A DNA stretch of 64,000 bases, from assembly GCA_965230065.1 (NCBI GenBank), contig OZ245942.1, forward strand, positions 4,030,001 through 4,094,000, in the 5' to 3' direction. The DNA comes from G965230065 sp965230065. Its GTDB lineage: Bacteria > Bacteroidota > Bacteroidia > Cytophagales > Cyclobacteriaceae. Within the stretch, counting starts at the first letter, position 1. Each line of letters starts with the position of its first letter. The translations under genes and the position numbers were made by a program. Under the pieces are notes generated by a model. The model made no database searches. It was given only the letters and a program-made list of their open reading frames with translations, and was not told the origin of the DNA. Of the stretch, positions 27,220 through 36,183 are shown in pieces.

Positions 27220-28650
27220 TTATCTAGGGTTGGGCGAAAGGCCGCCTACATCAACGGCTGCATCAGGTATTTGAATGGCTTTTCGAGGATCGTCTTCTTC
27301 CAGGGTTATCGTCGACCCATCTTCGGCAATATGACTTACTTCCAGGCCATAGCGTTTGATGTCAAACCACCGCAGTCCTTCATGCATAAACTCTTTAATT
27401 CTTTCTTCCCGTACAAAATTCATTAATGCTTCTTCAGTATTCCTTGTGCCATAATAGTTTTGTAAAACCTCGATGGTAACTTCTGTATCATCGCCATAAC
27501 GCTTACTCACCAGCGCCTGCAGGTCGGTTACAGCCTCGTTGTACTGGTTTTGCATTATGTAGCTTTCGGCCCTGTTGAGCAGTACCTCTTCCCCCCGGAG
27601 TGCCAAAACAATGGTGTAATTGAATCCTACATCTGAAGTAAGGCTGGAACGTTCAAACAAAAACTCAAAACGGGCCAGGCCCACACCGTCTTCGCCCCTT
27701 ACATACGCCGGGTCTATCCGGATATCATCTTCATTGAAAGGGTTGTTCTGATAAATAGCCAGGTACAGGTTGGTACTGGGCCAATATCCAACATTCAGGT
27801 GAAAGTTGGTAACTTTTCTGATCAGCAGCAGGTTGGCTTCTTCGTTGGGCGAGGTAAGTAAGCGTACATAATCTTCAGAATTTACCCTTTGCAGAAACAA
27901 GGCTGGCATGTCTTTTACAAAATTACCGGGGTCGCTGCCCAGCATCTGGCTGCTATATTTTATGCAGTTTTCGTAATCACCTTTGAACAAGTAATACCGG
28001 GAAGCCAGGGCCAGGGCCGCGTTTTTGTTGAAGTGGTATTTTCCAGAGTTGGCGAAAAAAGCGTCGTTTGCCAGTTCAATGCCTTCCAGCATGTCCCGTT
28101 CAATTTTTTCATACACTTCGGCTACGGTGTTCCTTTGGTATTGCTTGATAAACACCCGCTCTGGTTCTTCCACATAAGGAATACCCAAATCCTGACTGGC
28201 GGAAGCGGGATCGTAGTGTTTTGCAAACAGGTTGACCAGCATAAAATGCCCATATGCCCGAATCAGCAAAGCTTCTGCCCTTACGGCATTTCTTCTCTCT
28301 TCCTCTCCGGGCAGTTGGTCTACCACGGACAATACTTCATTGGCATGGGAAATGGCTTCGTAGGTATCGTTCCAATAGCCGGTGGGTGTATCCTGCGTAA
28401 AGCCTTCCACATCTTCCCAGGCATAAGCCTGCGTATGTTCGGGTTCTTTCCGGGTGCCCAGCGTAAAAGTAATCAGGTCGCCCATCCATTCCGTAAAATT
28501 GTACCCTCCGTCAGAATACCCATTGGTGAGCAGTTGGGAGGCTTTCTGCAAGGTATTCAGTTCCACCCGGTTATCGGGGGTTTCTTCCAGGTAATCGTTG
28601 CAGGATGTAAACGAAATAGTCAGTATGAAAATGAGCAGGAGGGTGCTCAT
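27220..28650 (-). CDS. SusD/RagB family nutrient-binding lipoprotein
   Basis: About 476 residues from the ATG at 28650 (signal MSTLLLIFILTISFTSC, then NDYLEETPDNRVELNTLQKA, typical of the SusD N-terminus). Helical TPR-like repeats follow, with NEVLSVVDQLPGEE, RAEALLIRAYGHFMLVNLFA and a C-terminal RIKEFMHEGLRWFDIKRYG. SusD caps the SusC barrel and binds the nutrient at the cell surface. The frame is open upstream to an ATG at 28896, 12 bases past the SusC stop, the usual operon spacing. The 82-codon extension is palindromic repeat sequence that would bury the signal peptide, so the shorter start is preferred. Confidence 0.92.
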   Translation of the reverse strand: MSTLLLIFILTISFTSCNDYLEETPDNRVELNTLQKASQLLTNGYSDGGYNFTEWMGDLITFTLGTRKEPEHTQAYAWEDVEGFTQDTPTGYWNDTYEAISHANEVLSVVDQLPGEEERRNAVRAEALLIRAYGHFMLVNLFAKHYDPASASQDLGIPYVEEPERVFIKQYQRNTVAEVYEKIERDMLEGIELANDAFFANSGKYHFNKNAALALASRYYLFKGDYENCIKYSSQMLGSDPGNFVKDMPALFLQRVNSEDYVRLLTSPNEEANLLLIRKVTNFHLNVGYWPSTNLYLAIYQNNPFNEDDIRIDPAYVRGEDGVGLARFEFLFERSSLTSDVGFNYTIVLALRGEEVLLNRAESYIMQNQYNEAVTDLQALVSKRYGDDTEVTIEVLQNYYGTRNTEEALMNFVREERIKEFMHEGLRWFDIKRYGLEVSHIAEDGSTITLEEDDPRKAIQIPDAAVDVGGLSPNPR

Positions 28651-28654
28651 ACGA

Positions 28655-28880
28655 ATGTTCTGCCATCTTTTTTCCGGTCTGTGCGACACAGACCTGGGAA
28701 TTGTGGAGACTGTCCGGAGAGCGGGCTTCAAAGCCCGCAAAAGATGTTGACCGGGCTGTGAAGCCCGCTCTCCCTTCCCCAAGGTTTGTGTCCTCACAAA
28801 CCTTACTACTTTCGAGAGTGCTGTACGGACCGGGGCCCCGGCGGCACAGCCCAAGGGGAGGTTTTCTAATATATTTATCA
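28655..28880. repeat. Palindromic repeat cluster inserted at the 5' end of the SusD gene
   Basis: Four hairpins in 200 bases: GGTCTGTG/CACAGACC (28676-28694), GCGGGCTT/AAGCCCGC (28721-28738), the wider pair GAGAGCGGGCTTC/GAAGCCCGCTCTC (28717-28729 with 28760-28772), and the 24-nt hairpin 28781-28804 that is repeated exactly at 27098. A GC-rich segment (CCGGGGCCCCGG) follows. No stop codon arises on the SusD frame. Confidence 0.75.
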
Positions 28881-28908
28881 AAAAATATTTTTTCATGCGT
28901 AACACAAA

Positions 28909-31900
28909 CTAAAATCCAACATTGATAGAAAAGGTAACCTGCCGGGGCTGGGGAAAAGCAACGCCTCCGGTAGAGAAAAACTCAGGGTCTTGTCCGTTCA
29001 AAGCATCATCAGAATACAGCAGGGCAAGGTTAAGCCCTTCAACCCCAACCCTGATTGAATTGGCACCCAGGCGGCTGACAAAGCCCGAAGGCAAATTGTA
29101 GGTAAGCCGCACTGTTTTTAACCGAATGTAACCGCCATCAGCCACCCTCACTGTGCTTTTGTTGTACAAGTCATAAGCGTTGCGCAAGTTTGGATTGTTA
29201 CCTTGCACTATTTGCCTGTCAAGTATTACAGGAATATCGGTAATATTTTCATCGCCCGGAACGACCCAACGGTCGGTAAAGCTGCGTGAGAATGAGCTAA
29301 AATCGGTGTAAGTGGGTGAAAAAGCATCGTTCAGCCTGATTTTATAACCAAACTTGTACGACAATAAAATATTGAGCGAAAAGTTCTTGTAATTAAAAAC
29401 GTTGGTTAACCCGCCGGCACCAATGGGTTCGGTGGGCCCTTCGTACTGAAGGTAATCCTCCAGGTCTTCCCTTTGTTGCAAATCGTAGTAATAAGTAGTT
29501 TCCCCGGTGTTGTCATAATACTGGGGAATGCCTCTTTCATCGAGTCCGGCAAATTTTACCGAATAAATCCCCCTTCTGGGCCCTCCCAAGACGGCTGCCC
29601 CTTGCTGGGAAACCGCGTCTGCAAAGCGGGGACCAAAATCGAGACGGGTAATTCTGTCTTTTACATACCCAATATTAAAGTTGGTAGTCCAGGAAAAATT
29701 GGGCGTACGCACATTGATGGTGTTCAGCGATGCTTCAAAGCCATCTGATTTCAGGTCGGCATAGTTGCCCAGCTTAAAGCCTTCACCACCCACGCCGGAG
29801 GTTTGTAATACCCCAATCAGGTCAAAGGCATCCCTTTTGTAATAATCAAGGGTACCAGAAACCCTGTTTTTCAAAATGCCAAAATCAACGCCAATGTTGA
29901 ATTCGTACAACTTTTCCCAGGTGAGTTCGGAGTTTTCAAGAGAGGCGATGAATAAATAGGATTCGGTATCAGTAGGGCGCAGGGTAACATCCGACTGCAG
30001 GTTGAGCAGGGCAGAGGTGCTTGGCCCGAGGTTGGCCGAAAGCCCGTAAGTGGCACGTACTTTCAGGTAATCAACCAACGAGAAATCAAAGAAATTTTCC
30101 TGGTCAATATTCCAGGCCCCGCTCACGTTCCAGGTAGGCAGGTAGCGGGCATTCTGGCTTTTTCCCAAACGGTTGGAGCCATCATAACGTACTGTTCCGT
30201 TAATAACATATTTATCATTGTAAGCATATCCGGCATTCAAAAAGAAGCCTGCAAAACGTTCCCGGTCTTCGCCAAGCGAGTAGGTATCAACACCCAGCCT
30301 GTTGAGGAAGTTAATCATATCAGGGTCGGTATTTACAACGCCCCCGTTTTCATACACCACCCCAATACCCGTAGCGGAAGTTGCCGAACGGTTGGTATAT
30401 TTAATTTCCTGCCCGCCCAATACATTCACATCGTGTACATTATTAAATGTTTTTGACCATTCAAGGCTGTTTCGGATATAAAAGTTGAGCAAATCACTTT
30501 TGTCCAGAAAGTTGAAACCGCCCTCTGGCAGTACTACTTTGGGCAGTGATCCGGGTTCGTCAGGGTCCTGAAATAAAAATTTGTTTGAATTCTGGATAAA
30601 CTGGGTGTCATCGGCCCGGTAGGCTTCGGCCTGGTTGGAGTTTTCGTGTACAATATGCTCGCTGTTGGTGGAAGCATACCGTCCTTGGAGCGTACTTCTT
30701 AAAACCAGGTTATCGGTAAAGTTGACATTAAAATCCGCCTGGGTAGCAATGTCGGCCACCCGGATATCAATATAATTCAGCCCCAGTTCGTCAATAATAT
30801 TAAAAGGGGCGAAATTTCTTCTGAAATATTCAGGATTGCCTTCACTGTCGTAAGGGCGGATAGAACGGCTGGTATTGAGGGCGTAGCTAAAGGGGTTGAT
30901 GTCAAAATCCCGCTTAAACCGCCCGGTGATGGGGTCAAAGTTGCGGTCGGTGGTGCCGGGTAACTGCTGCTGGCGGTAGCTTCCCATGAGCTTCAGGTCC
31001 ATGGAAAAGCGGTCGGAGAAAAAGAAGCTGTTTTTGGCCGTGCCCGCGTACCGCTGTACTTCGTCGGCAATGGTTTGGCCGGGGTCGTTCAAAAAACTAA
31101 GCGAATAATAGCTGTTATAATTTTCGTTGCCCGCCGTAAAACTCAGCGAATGTTGTTGTTGCAAGGAAAAGTCGCGGTAGAGTTCATCAAACCAATTGGT
31201 ATTGGCCGTTTCGTATTGGTGCAAAAACTCTTCGTTCAATGTTCCATTCACGCCCCAGGGCAGTTCATGTTCCGAAATCAGCGAAAACATTTTCCCCAAA
31301 GGGCCATAGTTTTGCGCCTTCACTGAGGTGGTAATGTCTACCAGCCCTTTTTCGTACATTTCCCGGTAAATAGACATTTCATCTTTAGAATTGAGGATGT
31401 CAAACTGGTCGTAGGTAGGGCGGATGCTCCCGGTAAAGTTACCGGAATAGTTAATGCGTAATTTGCCACTTTTACCTTTTTTGGTAGTGATCACAATTAC
31501 CCCGTTTTTGGCACGGGTACCGTACAGGGCTGTTGCGGAGGCATCTTTCAGTACTTCAAAAGAAGCGATGTCGTCGGGGTTAAGCCCGGCAATGGAAGAG
31601 GCCAGTACGGTGCTGGCATCCCCGGTTACAATGTTATCGGCACTTACGTTGGTAAGGTCTTCCAGGATCACGCCATCCACCACCCACAAAGGCTGGTTGT
31701 CCCCGTTGATGGAGGTATTGCCCCGTATCCTGATTTTTGGGGAAGTACCGAATGTGCCTGTTACATTTTCTACCGAAACCCCGGCTACCTGCCCTTCCAG
31801 CATGCGGCTGGCATCTACCATACTGGGACTGCGCACATCGGCCATTTCCACACGGTCGGCAGCTCCGGTAAAGAGTTTTCTTTCTACTGTCTGGAAGCCC

Positions 31901-32226
31901 GTAACCACCACTTCCTGCAACTCTTTCACTTCTTCGGCCAGTTGCACATTCACCACCGTACGCCCATTGAGCAGTACTTCCTGCGACTGATAACCGATGA
32001 AAGAAAAAATCAGTGTATCGCGGTTTTGGGGCAGGGAGAGGCGGTAGCTACCGTCGGCATTGGTGATGGTTCCCTGGTTGGTATTTTTGAGGGTAACATT
32101 TACCCCCGGCAGGTTAGAGCCGTCTGCTGCATCCGTTACTTTTCCCGTTATGGTAATATCCTGGGCAATAGCAGGAAAAGTAACGATAAGCAATAAACAA
32201 ATGAGGGAGTGTAAAAATTTATCCAT
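28909..32226 (-). CDS. SusC/RagA TonB-dependent outer membrane transporter
   Basis: 1105 residues. Signal peptide MDKFLHSLICLLLIVTFPAIA, then a carboxypeptidase-like domain (ITGKVTDAADGSNLPGVNVT, to about residue 95), a TonB-dependent plug with VTGFQTVERK and the family hallmark SFEVLKDASATALYGTRAKN, and a long beta-barrel ending GGVAFPQPRQVTFSINVGF with the terminal aromatic. It moves an oligomer bound by the SusD partner across the outer membrane using TonB energy. First gene of a five-gene operon; no sigma/anti-sigma pair is adjacent. The protease-like and FAS1 partners hint at a peptide or glycopeptide substrate, which is inference. Confidence 0.97.
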   Translation of the reverse strand: MDKFLHSLICLLLIVTFPAIAQDITITGKVTDAADGSNLPGVNVTLKNTNQGTITNADGSYRLSLPQNRDTLIFSFIGYQSQEVLLNGRTVVNVQLAEEVKELQEVVVTGFQTVERKLFTGAADRVEMADVRSPSMVDASRMLEGQVAGVSVENVTGTFGTSPKIRIRGNTSINGDNQPLWVVDGVILEDLTNVSADNIVTGDASTVLASSIAGLNPDDIASFEVLKDASATALYGTRAKNGVIVITTKKGKSGKLRINYSGNFTGSIRPTYDQFDILNSKDEMSIYREMYEKGLVDITTSVKAQNYGPLGKMFSLISEHELPWGVNGTLNEEFLHQYETANTNWFDELYRDFSLQQQHSLSFTAGNENYNSYYSLSFLNDPGQTIADEVQRYAGTAKNSFFFSDRFSMDLKLMGSYRQQQLPGTTDRNFDPITGRFKRDFDINPFSYALNTSRSIRPYDSEGNPEYFRRNFAPFNIIDELGLNYIDIRVADIATQADFNVNFTDNLVLRSTLQGRYASTNSEHIVHENSNQAEAYRADDTQFIQNSNKFLFQDPDEPGSLPKVVLPEGGFNFLDKSDLLNFYIRNSLEWSKTFNNVHDVNVLGGQEIKYTNRSATSATGIGVVYENGGVVNTDPDMINFLNRLGVDTYSLGEDRERFAGFFLNAGYAYNDKYVINGTVRYDGSNRLGKSQNARYLPTWNVSGAWNIDQENFFDFSLVDYLKVRATYGLSANLGPSTSALLNLQSDVTLRPTDTESYLFIASLENSELTWEKLYEFNIGVDFGILKNRVSGTLDYYKRDAFDLIGVLQTSGVGGEGFKLGNYADLKSDGFEASLNTINVRTPNFSWTTNFNIGYVKDRITRLDFGPRFADAVSQQGAAVLGGPRRGIYSVKFAGLDERGIPQYYDNTGETTYYYDLQQREDLEDYLQYEGPTEPIGAGGLTNVFNYKNFSLNILLSYKFGYKIRLNDAFSPTYTDFSSFSRSFTDRWVVPGDENITDIPVILDRQIVQGNNPNLRNAYDLYNKSTVRVADGGYIRLKTVRLTYNLPSGFVSRLGANSIRVGVEGLNLALLYSDDALNGQDPEFFSTGGVAFPQPRQVTFSINVGF

Positions 32227-32459
32227 AACACAGATTTAAACCAGAAAAAATATTGCTTTTCCCAGAAAAAAGAGATTTATGCTTTCTTATGTATGTTACA
32301 ACGCAATAATCTAGCAAAAAAATATAAGGGAAGGCAAATTTTATAAAAAAAATGAACGCATTGTAAAGAGGAAGACATGGCCAAAGCCTCAATTTGGAGC
32401 ATTCAGCGTCACTTTAGTATTTGGCAATTTCAGGTTGGGGTTTAAGTTCAAACAAAAAA

Positions 32460-32700
32460 AACGTTGAATAGTGCAACAGGCATCTTGCCTGTTGGAGATG
32501 TACAGGCAAGATGCCCAATGTCGTCAACTTAAGGAAATTTTTCCCCGTGGGCTGTGTGCCAGCCCACAAACATCAGGTCTGTGAGGACCGGGCCACGGCG
32601 GCACAGACCTTGGGAGCGGAAGTGGCGGACACTTTGTTAAGCCCTAACAGGTTTTCAGGTTACTTACTGCCTGTATCTGGAAATTGTGCGGAAAATATAC
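32460..32700. repeat. Palindromic repeat cluster upstream of the 32717 gene
   Basis: Holds AACAGGC/GCCTGTT (about 32475-32493), a 38-nt block at 32503-32540 also present at 41885-41922, and AGGTCTGTG/CACAGACCT around a GC-rich loop (about 32575-32610). Its borders (GAAATTTTTCCCCGTGGGC and TGTGCGGAAAA) resemble those of the repeat clusters in the SusD and metallohydrolase genes, and it again ends just ahead of a start codon. The 230 bases before it, back to the SusC start, hold nothing further I can name. Confidence 0.6.
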
Positions 32701-32716
32701 TATTTTCACTCTTACC

Positions 32717-33352
32717 ATGAGCGCATTTAACACACGTATCGATAATTTCCTGTATGATGCCTGGAGGGTATTTGCCCATAAAGCGGGCAACGAGGTATTT
32801 CCAGTAAACAATGTAGTTGCCATGCAGTTAAACTTTGCCTATTTGCTCAAAAAGCATATAGATTTCGTCCTATACGACAAAAAAGAGAAAATTGACATTG
32901 AGCTGCAGCACCTTCAGCAGGTGGGCAAGGCATACAAAACCATTGATGTTTTGCTGAGGACTGCTAATGGTAAAGAAACCTTAAACATCCCGCTTTTGCT
33001 AAAATGTTACCGGAAACCCGGCGCTACTGCCCCTGGTGATGATGCCCACGGTTTTTTCAAAAAGGAAGTATATGAAGGTTTAGCCCTTTTGGAACAGTAT
33101 GCTGAGCTATCGCATTTTGTACAGGGGTATGCCCTCTTGATGACGGATGACAAATCATTGATGTATACCACTGATAAGGCTTCGGATAAAGCGGAAGGTT
33201 TTAGCCTGGCCCAGGGCCATGAAATTACCGATGGCCTTCGCCTGAAAGAAACCATTGACGGGCAAGCCGTTGACCTTACCCTCAAAAAAAGTTATAGCTT
33301 TGAATGGCACCAGCATGGAAACTGGTGGTTTGCATTGGTGCAGGGGATTTAA
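32717..33352 (+). CDS. Unknown protein, faintly restriction-endonuclease-like
   Basis: 211 residues from the ATG at 32717 (MSAFNTRIDNFLYDAW); the frame extends 11 codons upstream into repeat DNA. No signal peptide. The pattern KTIDVLLRTANGKETLNIP followed by LLKCYRK, and later VYEGLALLEQY...GYALLMTDD, recalls the core of PD-(D/E)XK nucleases. The catalytic E-x-K would read L-x-K, so an active nuclease is doubtful. No methyltransferase or other defence gene is adjacent. It sits at the left border of the repeat-rich accessory region. Treat as a conserved-looking unknown. Confidence 0.6.
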   Translation: MSAFNTRIDNFLYDAWRVFAHKAGNEVFPVNNVVAMQLNFAYLLKKHIDFVLYDKKEKIDIELQHLQQVGKAYKTIDVLLRTANGKETLNIPLLLKCYRKPGATAPGDDAHGFFKKEVYEGLALLEQYAELSHFVQGYALLMTDDKSLMYTTDKASDKAEGFSLAQGHEITDGLRLKETIDGQAVDLTLKKSYSFEWHQHGNWWFALVQGI

Positions 33353-33395
33353 TGACTTTTTAACCCTTTTCCATCGTGGGTTTGCAGTGTTTAAT

Positions 33396-33499
33396 AGTTG
33401 GTTAGGACAGCTACGATACTCATCAGAAAATTGTTAATGCCGTTCAATTTTGTTAGATATTATCACCATTGCAGGTTGATGGCTGGTTTGTATTTATTT
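33396..33499 (+). repeat. 104-bp direct repeat, copy 1
   Basis: Nearly identical to 37100-37202 (about ten differences), from AGTTGG to TTTATT. Both copies end at, or within a few bases of, a putative cassette boundary (33503 and 37203). An attI-like or other shared flank is possible. No gene is visible in it. Confidence 0.75.
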
Positions 33500-33560
33500 C
33501 AACGGTTTGGCTATGCGCCGTGCGACGTTAGGAGCATGGACGCCATAGCCTGTGTTCTCA
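33497..33560 (-). other. attC-like site downstream of the PQQ dehydrogenase gene
   Basis: Plus-strand ends TTTCAAC (33497) and GTTCTCA (33554) enclose an imperfect hairpin, GGCTATGCG pairing with CGCCATAGCC with one bulged base. GTTCTCAGC (33554-33562) is matched by its complement GCTGAGAAC at 35537-35545, on the far side of the gene. This is the arrangement of an integron cassette and its attC. The core 7-mers match the integron consensus (RYYYAAC/GTTRRRY) only partly. Confidence 0.5.
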
Positions 33561-33575
33561 GCTTTTATTTTATAT

Positions 33576-35522
33576 TCAGTCTGGCAGTGCTAAAGCAATT
33601 AATTCTGCTGGTTTTGAGGCCCCACCGATCGGAATTACAATGTATTGTTTTCCATCCAGCAAATATGATATCATAGCCCCCCTTGCATTTGAGGGGATTG
33701 GAATTTCAGCTATTTGCTCGCCACTATCATAATTAAAAGCACGAAGAGATGGTTCAATATCAGTACTACTTATAGCGATGTTATATCCTCGCGATGCATA
33801 GGCCCGAGATGCCACGCCACCGTCTTGGGCTATCAATAGTAAAGTTTGTGTTCCAAGAACCTGCATTCTGAATGGCCAACCTAATTGAGGCAGGTTTAAT
33901 TCTTTTAGCCTAGGGTCATTAATCGGCCCTGAGCCTACGGGGGACATCCAAGAATGCTCTCCGCTATTCATATCGATGGCAGTTATTCGTCCGTATGGTG
34001 GTTTTGTCAGCGGCAGGCCGTCAAGAGACGGAACCGTTGGAGGTAGCTTGTAGTACTTGTTAAATTCCATAGCACCCTCCGCTTTCTGCAGCTTTACTAA
34101 AAATGGCAACGTAACTGAAGGAACATATAAATGGTTATTATTTGGGTTGAAAACACCACCAGCCCAGTTTGCACCGCCTGCAATTCCAGGAAATAGTAAA
34201 GTGCCTTTAAGTGAAGGTGGAGTAAATAACGATCCGTAATCATATTGGTTGACGTAGTCAAGGGCAGCTTTTCTTAATTCTGGAGTAAAATCAATCAAAT
34301 CTTCTTCTGAGAGTCCTTGTTGATCAAAAGGTTTGGGCTTTGTTGGGAATGGTTGAGTTGGTGATGTTTTTTCACCTGGCACGGTCGAGGCAGGGACAGC
34401 TCTTTCTTCGATTGGCCAAATGGGGACTCCTGTCTCCCTATTAAAAACAAAACAAAATCCTTGTTTTGTAAGCTGTGCCACAGCCTTCGTGTTTTTACCA
34501 TCAATCAGCAAATCCATAAGAATAGGGGCCGCTGGTAGGTCATAATCCCATATGCCATGATGGGTTGTTTGAAAATGCCAAATCTTTTTGCCTGTTGCCG
34601 CATCTAGTGCAACTAAACTTTCGGCATACAAATTATCTCCATGCCTATTGCCCCCATAGTAATCATTACTGGGAGTTCCAAAAGGCAAAAATACATATCC
34701 TAATTCTTCGTCAGCACTCATTATTGTCCAAACATTTGTATTGCCGATATTCTTCCAGGATTCATTTTCCCATGTCTCAACACCCGGATCATTTTCTTGT
34801 GGAATGGACTCAAATATCCACTTTTGTTCACCAGTATTTATATCAAATCCTCGAATATCACCTGGCGGCATCGATTCATGAAGTGGATAATCAACAATTG
34901 ATGATCCTATAATTAAAGTATTGCGACAAATAATCGGAGGGCTCGAAACGCCATAGGCTAGTCTGTCAATCGGTCTTCTCAATCCCTTGGTAAGATCAAT
35001 TTTCCCATTATTTCCAAATTCGCTTACAAGCTCGCCGGATTTTGCATTAAGTGCAATGAGATAAGCATCACCAGTACCAATAAATACTTTGCTATTAGCT
35101 CCATCTTCATAAAATGCGACACCTCTGTGAACAAATCCATGATTTGGTGGAGAGCCTTCCACATATGATTCTGGGTTATATGACCAAATCGTTTGACCAG
35201 TTTTAGCATCAATGGCAGCAACCTGACTTAATGAAGTACTTGTATAAAGAATACCATCAATCATTATAGGTGTAGACTCATTTGTCCAAGTCCAGAGTGT
35301 GCTATCCTGTTCAATAATGGATTCATCTACAGAAGTCCATCTCCACGCAACTTCTAATTTATTAAAATTCTCTTCATTAATCTGGTCAAGACTTACGAAC
35401 TTATCATTTGCGAGACTTGCACCATACCAAGGAAATTCTGAATTACGAATTCGTTCTTCTTGTTGACATGAGGAAAAAAGAAGTACAAGTAAAAATACTG
35501 AAAACGGTTTTAGTTTTTTCAT
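33576..35522 (-). CDS. PQQ-dependent dehydrogenase-type propeller lipoprotein
   Basis: 648 residues with lipoprotein signal (MKKLKPFSVFLLVLLFSSC). Propeller blades carry the tryptophan-docking motifs of quinoproteins: AIDAKTGQTIWSYNPE, GFDINTGEQKWIFES, ALDAATGKKIWHFQTTHH GIWDYDLPAAP. PGIAGGANWAGGVFNPNNN and GVASRAYASRGYN follow. The family oxidises sugars or alcohols in the periplasm with pyrroloquinoline quinone; members lacking the N-terminal membrane domain, as here, are soluble or lipid-anchored. The gene is bounded by the inverted 9-mers at 33554 and 35537 and is thus the largest candidate cassette gene. No PQQ synthesis genes are present in the window. Confidence 0.88.
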   Translation of the reverse strand: MKKLKPFSVFLLVLLFSSCQQEERIRNSEFPWYGASLANDKFVSLDQINEENFNKLEVAWRWTSVDESIIEQDSTLWTWTNESTPIMIDGILYTSTSLSQVAAIDAKTGQTIWSYNPESYVEGSPPNHGFVHRGVAFYEDGANSKVFIGTGDAYLIALNAKSGELVSEFGNNGKIDLTKGLRRPIDRLAYGVSSPPIICRNTLIIGSSIVDYPLHESMPPGDIRGFDINTGEQKWIFESIPQENDPGVETWENESWKNIGNTNVWTIMSADEELGYVFLPFGTPSNDYYGGNRHGDNLYAESLVALDAATGKKIWHFQTTHHGIWDYDLPAAPILMDLLIDGKNTKAVAQLTKQGFCFVFNRETGVPIWPIEERAVPASTVPGEKTSPTQPFPTKPKPFDQQGLSEEDLIDFTPELRKAALDYVNQYDYGSLFTPPSLKGTLLFPGIAGGANWAGGVFNPNNNHLYVPSVTLPFLVKLQKAEGAMEFNKYYKLPPTVPSLDGLPLTKPPYGRITAIDMNSGEHSWMSPVGSGPINDPRLKELNLPQLGWPFRMQVLGTQTLLLIAQDGGVASRAYASRGYNIAISSTDIEPSLRAFNYDSGEQIAEIPIPSNARGAMISYLLDGKQYIVIPIGGASKPAELIALALPD

Positions 35523-35538
35523 GATTTGTAGCTATTGC

Positions 35539-35647
35539 TGAGAACGAATGTATAGACGCATAGCGTCTATTTATACTATACCGGAGTAGCGGCTATATTC
35601 CCTATGGTATAGGTATATGCTACTATTTGTGAGAGAATTGGTTGGCA
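35539..35647 (-). other. attC-like site at the left edge of the 497-bp repeat, copy 1
   Basis: TGAGAAC at 35539-35545, hairpin ATAGACGC/GCGTCTAT (35552-35570), AGTAGC/GCTACT arms (35585, 35619), and GTTGGCA at 35641. Sequence identity with copy 2 (40443-40551) starts at the AAC, the expected crossover position, while the bases before it differ between the copies. Confidence 0.45.
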
Positions 35648-36039
35648 GTGCCTTTTTTCCAAAGATGCTTTATGCTCTTAAACAATGATTTTGCTAAAAT
35701 ACTTATAATATGCTTTGAGCGGTAATGCTCATTGTTTTTTTTTCAGTAACAAGGCAAAGTACATTATTTTAACGCAGCCTATATTCAGCTCAGAAGTACT
35801 CGCTTGTACCTTTTAACTGCTCCCTTGATGTTCCGGGGTACCCGCAAGATGTTCGGAAGTATTCGCCTGATGTTTGGAAGTACCCGCCCGGAGCTTTTAA
35901 CCTCTCCTTTGAGGTTCCGAACCCTCTGCTTGATGTTTTTACCTCCTCGTTTGAAGTTCGGAAGTACTTGCGGGATGTTCGGAAGTATTCGCGGGATGTT
36001 TTGAAGTACCCACCCCCACTTCCGAAGTACCCCCCTCTT
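35543..36039 (+). repeat. 497-bp direct repeat, copy 1
   Basis: More than 90 percent identical by eye to 40447-40944. It contains an attC-like hairpin, an AT-rich stretch, and a 21-bp tandem repeat array. It starts 21 bases upstream of the start codon of the PQQ-type dehydrogenase gene. Confidence 0.9.
35788..36006 (-). repeat. 21-bp tandem repeat array, copy 1
   Basis: About ten degenerate 21-bp units of the type GATGTTCGGAAGTATTCGCGG. On the minus strand one frame stays open and gives heptapeptide repeats (IPRILPN, IPQVLPN, IRRILPN, ILRVPRN). Whether it is translated is unclear; see the matching array at 40695-40910. Confidence 0.8.
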
Positions 36040-36074
36040 TGTAAAAGCTACTGTTTGGGCACATCTCGTATATC

Positions 36075-36143
36075 CAGTCCCAGTGGGGCATTCCATGCGG
36101 GGCATTCATGCAGGGTTCTCTGCGAGTAACCCCGCTGGGACTG
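36075..36143. repeat. Palindromic repeat (CAGTCCCAGYGGGG family)
   Basis: CAGTCCCAGTGGGG (36075-36088) pairs with CCCCGCTGGGACTG (36130-36143) with one mismatch. It belongs to the same family as the outer arms at 17865-17932. Confidence 0.65.
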
Positions 36144-36183
36144 AAGCTGTTGGACAAAGCAGTCCTCAAAACATCTTTAGCCC

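Noticed and set aside
27889..28761. 290-codon plus-strand open frame across the SusD gene
   Set aside because: Antisense shadow of SusD and the repeat cluster; no signal or domain.
35785..36105. Calling the 106-codon heptad-repeat frame a gene
   Set aside because: The repeat unit length alone keeps the frame open, and the N-terminal part reads through an unrelated palindrome; recorded as a repeat with coding left open.
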